From the NCBI RefSeq assembly GCF_016861975.1, contig NZ_BOMB01000012.1:186001-250000 (forward strand): a stretch of 64,000 nucleotides of DNA, read 5' to 3'. A program made the position numbers and the translations under genes. The notes under the pieces were generated by a model. It made no database searches and was not told the DNA's origin. It worked only from the letters and a program-made list of their open reading frames with translations. The DNA is from Actinocatenispora rupis. GTDB taxonomy: Bacteria > Actinomycetota > Actinomycetes > Mycobacteriales > Micromonosporaceae. Positions 61,204 through 64,000 of the stretch are shown piece by piece; within the stretch, counting starts at the first letter, position 1; each line of letters opens with the position of its first letter.

Positions 61204-61575
61204 TTACGCCCCGACGGTCACCTCGACCGGGTCACCGTCCGCGAGCCCGAACAGGTCGCGCAGCCGTACGTCCGCGACGATCTCCAGGACCGTACGCGGG
61301 TGGTCGCCGGTGCCGTGCTCGTTCCGGTCGGTGCGCATCAGGAACGCGGGCCGGTCGAACACCCGGCACGGCACCAGGTTCACCCCGGTGCCGACCTCGT
61401 CGGCGGCCACGTGGATCCGCTCCGCCGGCAGCGACCACGGCTCGGTCAGCACCACGTTGAGGCTCCCCGGATACAGCGCCATCCCCGTGTACTCCGCGTA
61501 CACGTCCCGGTATCGCTCGGCCCAGCGCCCGAAGTCACCGATCCCCGACGCCACCCGCCCGTGCAACACCACCAT
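61204..61575 (-). CDS. DUF120/CTP-dependent riboflavin kinase-like protein
   Basis: 123 residues from the ATG of MVVLHGRVASGIGDFGRWAE. HGRVASGIGDF, YTGMALYPGSLNVVL, VPCRV and LEIVADVRLRDLFGLADGDP match the small barrel of archaeal-type CTP-dependent riboflavin kinases, whose core motif is YPGTLNV. An extension in frame to 62091 overlaps the next gene and is not believed. As archaeal-type riboflavin kinase is unusual in bacteria, which use RibF, the substrate may differ. It lies 26 bases after the membrane protein gene. Confidence 0.62.
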   Translation of the reverse strand: MVVLHGRVASGIGDFGRWAERYRDVYAEYTGMALYPGSLNVVLTEPWSLPAERIHVAADEVGTGVNLVPCRVFDRPAFLMRTDRNEHGTGDHPRTVLEIVADVRLRDLFGLADGDPVEVTVGA

Positions 61576-61601
61576 GCCGACCAGTCTCCACCTGCCCGCG
61601 C

Positions 61602-62132
61602 TCAGGTACCCGGTGGGTCGCCCGGCTGCCGGTCCCGGCCGGCGGCGCGGGTGACGACCCAGACGACGACGGCCACGCCGACCGCGGCGACGAACACCGC
61701 GAGCGTGCCCGACCACGGATGCAGCCGCCCGAGCGCGTAGCACAGCAGCGACACGACGAGCCCGATCCCGCACAGTACGGCCGATCTGGCGAGCCGGCGC
61801 ACCGGCAGGCGCGGGTCCGGACCGGCGCCGCGCTGCTCCCAGCTCCACGCGCACAGCTCCGCGGCGCCCAGCAGCAGCACGCCGAGCGGGCCGACCAGCC
61901 ACGCCTCGTCCGCCGCCATCAGCGCGAGTACGGCGGGGAGGCTCGCCGCGAGCGCCAGGCCGACCCGGTCCTCCCGGGACAGCAGCGCGAAGAGCGCGGC
62001 ACCGGCCGCGAACAGCGCGCACACCGCGATCAGCGGCCGCGGCTGCGCAGGACCGAGCACGACACCGATCGTGTTCGCCGCCACCACGCACGCCAGCGAA
62101 CCGGCGGCGAGCGCGACCCGCGGCCCGTTCAC
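61602..62132 (-). CDS. Small membrane protein in the MoxR-DUF58 operon
   Basis: 176 residues from a GTG that overlaps the DUF58 stop (GTGA). Five to six hydrophobic segments: AGSLACVVAANTIGVVLG, LIAVCALFAAGAALFALL, VGLALAASLPAVLALMA, LVGPLGVLLLGAAELCAW, LCGIGLVVSLLCYALG and LAVFVAAVGVAVVVWVV. No family recognised. Position behind MoxR and DUF58 suggests a role in the same membrane-linked assembly. Confidence 0.7.
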   Translation of the reverse strand: MNGPRVALAAGSLACVVAANTIGVVLGPAQPRPLIAVCALFAAGAALFALLSREDRVGLALAASLPAVLALMAADEAWLVGPLGVLLLGAAELCAWSWEQRGAGPDPRLPVRRLARSAVLCGIGLVVSLLCYALGRLHPWSGTLAVFVAAVGVAVVVWVVTRAAGRDRQPGDPPGT

Positions 62133-63418
62133 CGGCCGGTCCGTACGGTGTGGGCGCGGCCGGCGTGCCGCAGCCCGGTGACCACCGACCGGGCCAGCCC
62201 GTCCCGTCCCACGCTCACCACCGGGATGCCGACGTCGGTCAGCGCGGCGCGCCGGCGCTCGATCTCCAGCTGCCACAGCCGGCGCGCGGTCACGTCCAGC
62301 TCGGAGGTCGGTCGCGGCAGCACGTCCCGCGCGTCCAGTACGGCGACGGCCACGGCACGGCCGCGGGCCCGCCAGTCCTGGCACACCTGCACCACGTTCC
62401 GCCGGTACAGCGGGGTCAGCGCGATCACCAGCGCCGACTCCGGTACGGGCAGGCGGTGCGGCACCCAGCTGTGGCTGGTGGTGTCCACCGCGTCGCCGCC
62501 GATCGCGAGCAGCGTCGACAGCAACTGGTAGCGGGCGCGCTGGCCGCCGGCCGGGTTCAGCTGGCGCCACCGGCCGCCGAGGCCGATCACGCCGACCCGG
62601 TCACCGGCCTGCAGGTGGACCGAGGCGATGGCCCACGCCGCGCGCGCCACCCGCGCCAGTACCTCGGTCGTCCCGTCCGTGTACGTGTCGAGCACGATGA
62701 CGACCTCCCCGGACAGCTCGGGATGGTGCCGGTTCACGTACGGCCGGCCGTGCCGGGCGGTGGCGCCCCAGTTCAGGTCGCGCAGCCGGTCGCCCGGCGT
62801 GTACGGCCGCAGCTCGGCGAACTCGTACCCGTCACCGATCCGCGGCGACGGGTGCACCCCGGCGACGGCCCGCGACTCGGCCGGGTCGAGCAGCCGGTTC
62901 AGCCGCTCCACCTGCGGCAGTACCCGGAGCGTCGGGCCGACGGCGACGCGGCCCTGCCACACCAGCAGCCCGCGGGGCGCGCGGGCCCGGACCCACACCT
63001 CGCCGACGACGTGCCGGCCCCAGTGCGCGGCGCCCAGCACCACGGGCAGCCGTACCGGTCCGGTGGCGGCGGACAGCGTCCACCGCAACGGATCCGGCTG
63101 CACCGCGACCATGCCGCCCGGCGTGCGCACGAGTACTTCCAGGTCGAGGCGGCCGGGCCAGTCGAGGGTGACCGCGCCGTGCACCCGGTCGCCCTCCAGC
63201 AGCTGCGTGGTGTCCACGTCGAGCCGGGCCGACACCCGCAGCGGACCGGTCCGCGCCAACCCGACACCCAACGCCAGCAGGAACGGCACCGCCAGCGCCA
63301 CCAGCGCCGGCTTCCCGGTCAGCAGCGCCACGACGAGCGCGCCGACCGCGACCGCGACGTACGGCAGGAGGCGGCCGTCCCGGCGCGGGGACAGCACCTT
63401 GCCGGTGGATTCGGTCAT
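62129..63418 (-). CDS. DUF58-domain protein of a MoxR system
   Basis: 429 residues from an ATG overlapping the MoxR stop (ATGA). Two membrane helices near the start (YVAVAVGALVVALLTG, ALVALAVPFLLALGVGL), then a beta domain and DUF58 with ELRPYTPGDRLRDLNWGATA and RHGRPYVNRHHPELSGEVVI, the conserved Y-x-P-G-D-x-x-R-x-I/L-x-W signature. A VWA-like fold follows (VIVLDTY). Works with MoxR-type ATPases in protein or cofactor maturation. Confidence 0.88.
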   Translation of the reverse strand: MTESTGKVLSPRRDGRLLPYVAVAVGALVVALLTGKPALVALAVPFLLALGVGLARTGPLRVSARLDVDTTQLLEGDRVHGAVTLDWPGRLDLEVLVRTPGGMVAVQPDPLRWTLSAATGPVRLPVVLGAAHWGRHVVGEVWVRARAPRGLLVWQGRVAVGPTLRVLPQVERLNRLLDPAESRAVAGVHPSPRIGDGYEFAELRPYTPGDRLRDLNWGATARHGRPYVNRHHPELSGEVVIVLDTYTDGTTEVLARVARAAWAIASVHLQAGDRVGVIGLGGRWRQLNPAGGQRARYQLLSTLLAIGGDAVDTTSHSWVPHRLPVPESALVIALTPLYRRNVVQVCQDWRARGRAVAVAVLDARDVLPRPTSELDVTARRLWQLEIERRRAALTDVGIPVVSVGRDGLARSVVTGLRHAGRAHTVRTGR

Positions 63419-64000
63419 CGCCAGTTCGGCGCCGGGACGCGGTCGACGATCTCGCGGACCACGGCGTCCGGCGAGATCCGGCGGGCCCACGCCTCCGACC
63501 GGAGTACGACCCGGTGCGCGAGCGCGGGGACGGCGATGGCGCGCATGTCGTCCGGGGTGGTGAAGTCGCGGCCGGCGAGGACCGCGCTGGCGCGCGCCAG
63601 CTTCACCAGCGCGAGCGACCCGCGCGGGCTCGACCCGACCTCCAGCTGCTTGTCCGACCGGGTCGCCGTCACCAGAGCCACCGCGTACTGCGCGATGCTG
63701 CGGTCGACGTGCACCTGCTCCAGGCTCGCCTGCATGGCCCGGAACTGCTCCGCGGTGACCACCGGCGTCAGGTCCACGTCGTCCTGCCCGCGGGTGAGCC
63801 GCGCGGTCAGCAGCTCCAGCTCGTCGTCCGGCCCCGGATAACCCACCCCGGTACGCAGGATGAAGCGGTCCAGCTGCGCCTCCGGCAGCGGGTACGTGCC
63901 CTCGGACTCGATCGGGTTCTGCGTGGCGATCGTCAGGAACGGTCGCGGCAGCCGGTGCGTGGTGCCGTCCATCGTCACCTGCCGCTCCTGCATCGCCTCC
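63415..64000 (-). CDS. MoxR-family AAA+ ATPase (C-terminal part)
   Basis: The gene continues beyond the window edge; about 195 C-terminal residues are present: LTIATQNPIESEGTYPLPEA with sensor 1, QLDRFILRTGVGYPGPDDEL with the arginine finger region, and GSSPRGSLALVKLARASAVL with sensor 2, then the lid. Walker motifs lie outside. First visible gene of the MoxR-DUF58 operon. Confidence 0.92.
   Translation of the reverse strand, partial: EAMQERQVTMDGTTHRLPRPFLTIATQNPIESEGTYPLPEAQLDRFILRTGVGYPGPDDELELLTARLTRGQDDVDLTPVVTAEQFRAMQASLEQVHVDRSIAQYAVALVTATRSDKQLEVGSSPRGSLALVKLARASAVLAGRDFTTPDDMRAIAVPALAHRVVLRSEAWARRISPDAVVREIVDRVPAPNWR

Noticed and set aside
57679-61740. 1353-codon plus-strand open frame
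   Set aside because: Antisense to the FAD oxidase, kinase and DUF120 genes; no domain.
1-64000. CRISPR arrays, tRNA or rRNA genes
   Set aside because: No regularly spaced repeat-spacer pattern and no tRNA-like cloverleaf or rRNA segment was seen.

Overview
The window is high-GC actinobacterial DNA. Tat and lipoprotein signals, a mycosin with WXG-type type VII secretion cargo, an actinobacterial truncated globin, frequent GTG/TTG starts and many ATGA/GTGA gene overlaps fit a filamentous actinomycete, probably Micromonosporaceae. That family placement rests on sequence style only.

Positions 1-14400 are an accessory stretch. It starts with the end of a QatBC-like pair (a tail, then a QueC-type protein with a complete nucleotide loop and zinc site), followed by IS481 and ISAs1 wrecks, a GntR fragment and a HIRAN protein. 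After a DUF4246 gene, a small membrane protein and a damaged FG-GAP repeat gene comes an unrecognised promoter-linked gene. It faces a two-gene conflict module: a small EACC1-type component coupled by GTGA overlap to a 1198-residue caspase-SF1 helicase fusion. The EACC1-caspase-helicase pair is the most exciting system here.

Positions 14900-22400 carry type VII secretion cargo without the secretion machine: two WXG-like proteins, a lipoprotein and a YbaB-like protein, then a 1.57-kb stretch without a recognisable gene, then mycosin, a Gly-rich WXG protein and an Esx-like protein.

Positions 22550-46200 are a carbohydrate locus for acidic (uronate-bearing, acylated) polysaccharide: two PL8 lyases, two heparinase II/III-like enzymes, a PL6-type beta-helix lyase, an AXE1 esterase, an SGNH esterase, another beta-helix protein, an SDR, a 2-hydroxyacid dehydrogenase, a YesL-like membrane protein, an ABC importer and a LacI regulator. 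Five copies of a 12-bp palindrome (about TGWAYCGRTNYA) lie upstream of the SDR operon, the LacI gene and the importer operon, so LacI probably controls all three. An ECF sigma/oxidoreductase triplet (32947-35425) interrupts the locus.

Positions 46300-57700 hold a lipoprotein, a globin, a copper set (DUF6153, DUF305 and a frameshifted multicopper oxidase, with a CsoR-type palindrome in front), a KimA-like potassium transporter beside a KdpDE-type two-component system, an amino-acid antiporter with an in-frame stop, and a HAD-like protein. The end holds a flavin oxidase facing a WYL regulator, a kinase-like protein, a DUF120 riboflavin-kinase-like protein and a MoxR-DUF58 operon cut by the window edge.

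Four otherwise well-preserved genes each carry one lesion (near 6320, 43525, 49785 and 56909). These are either real recent decay or consensus errors.
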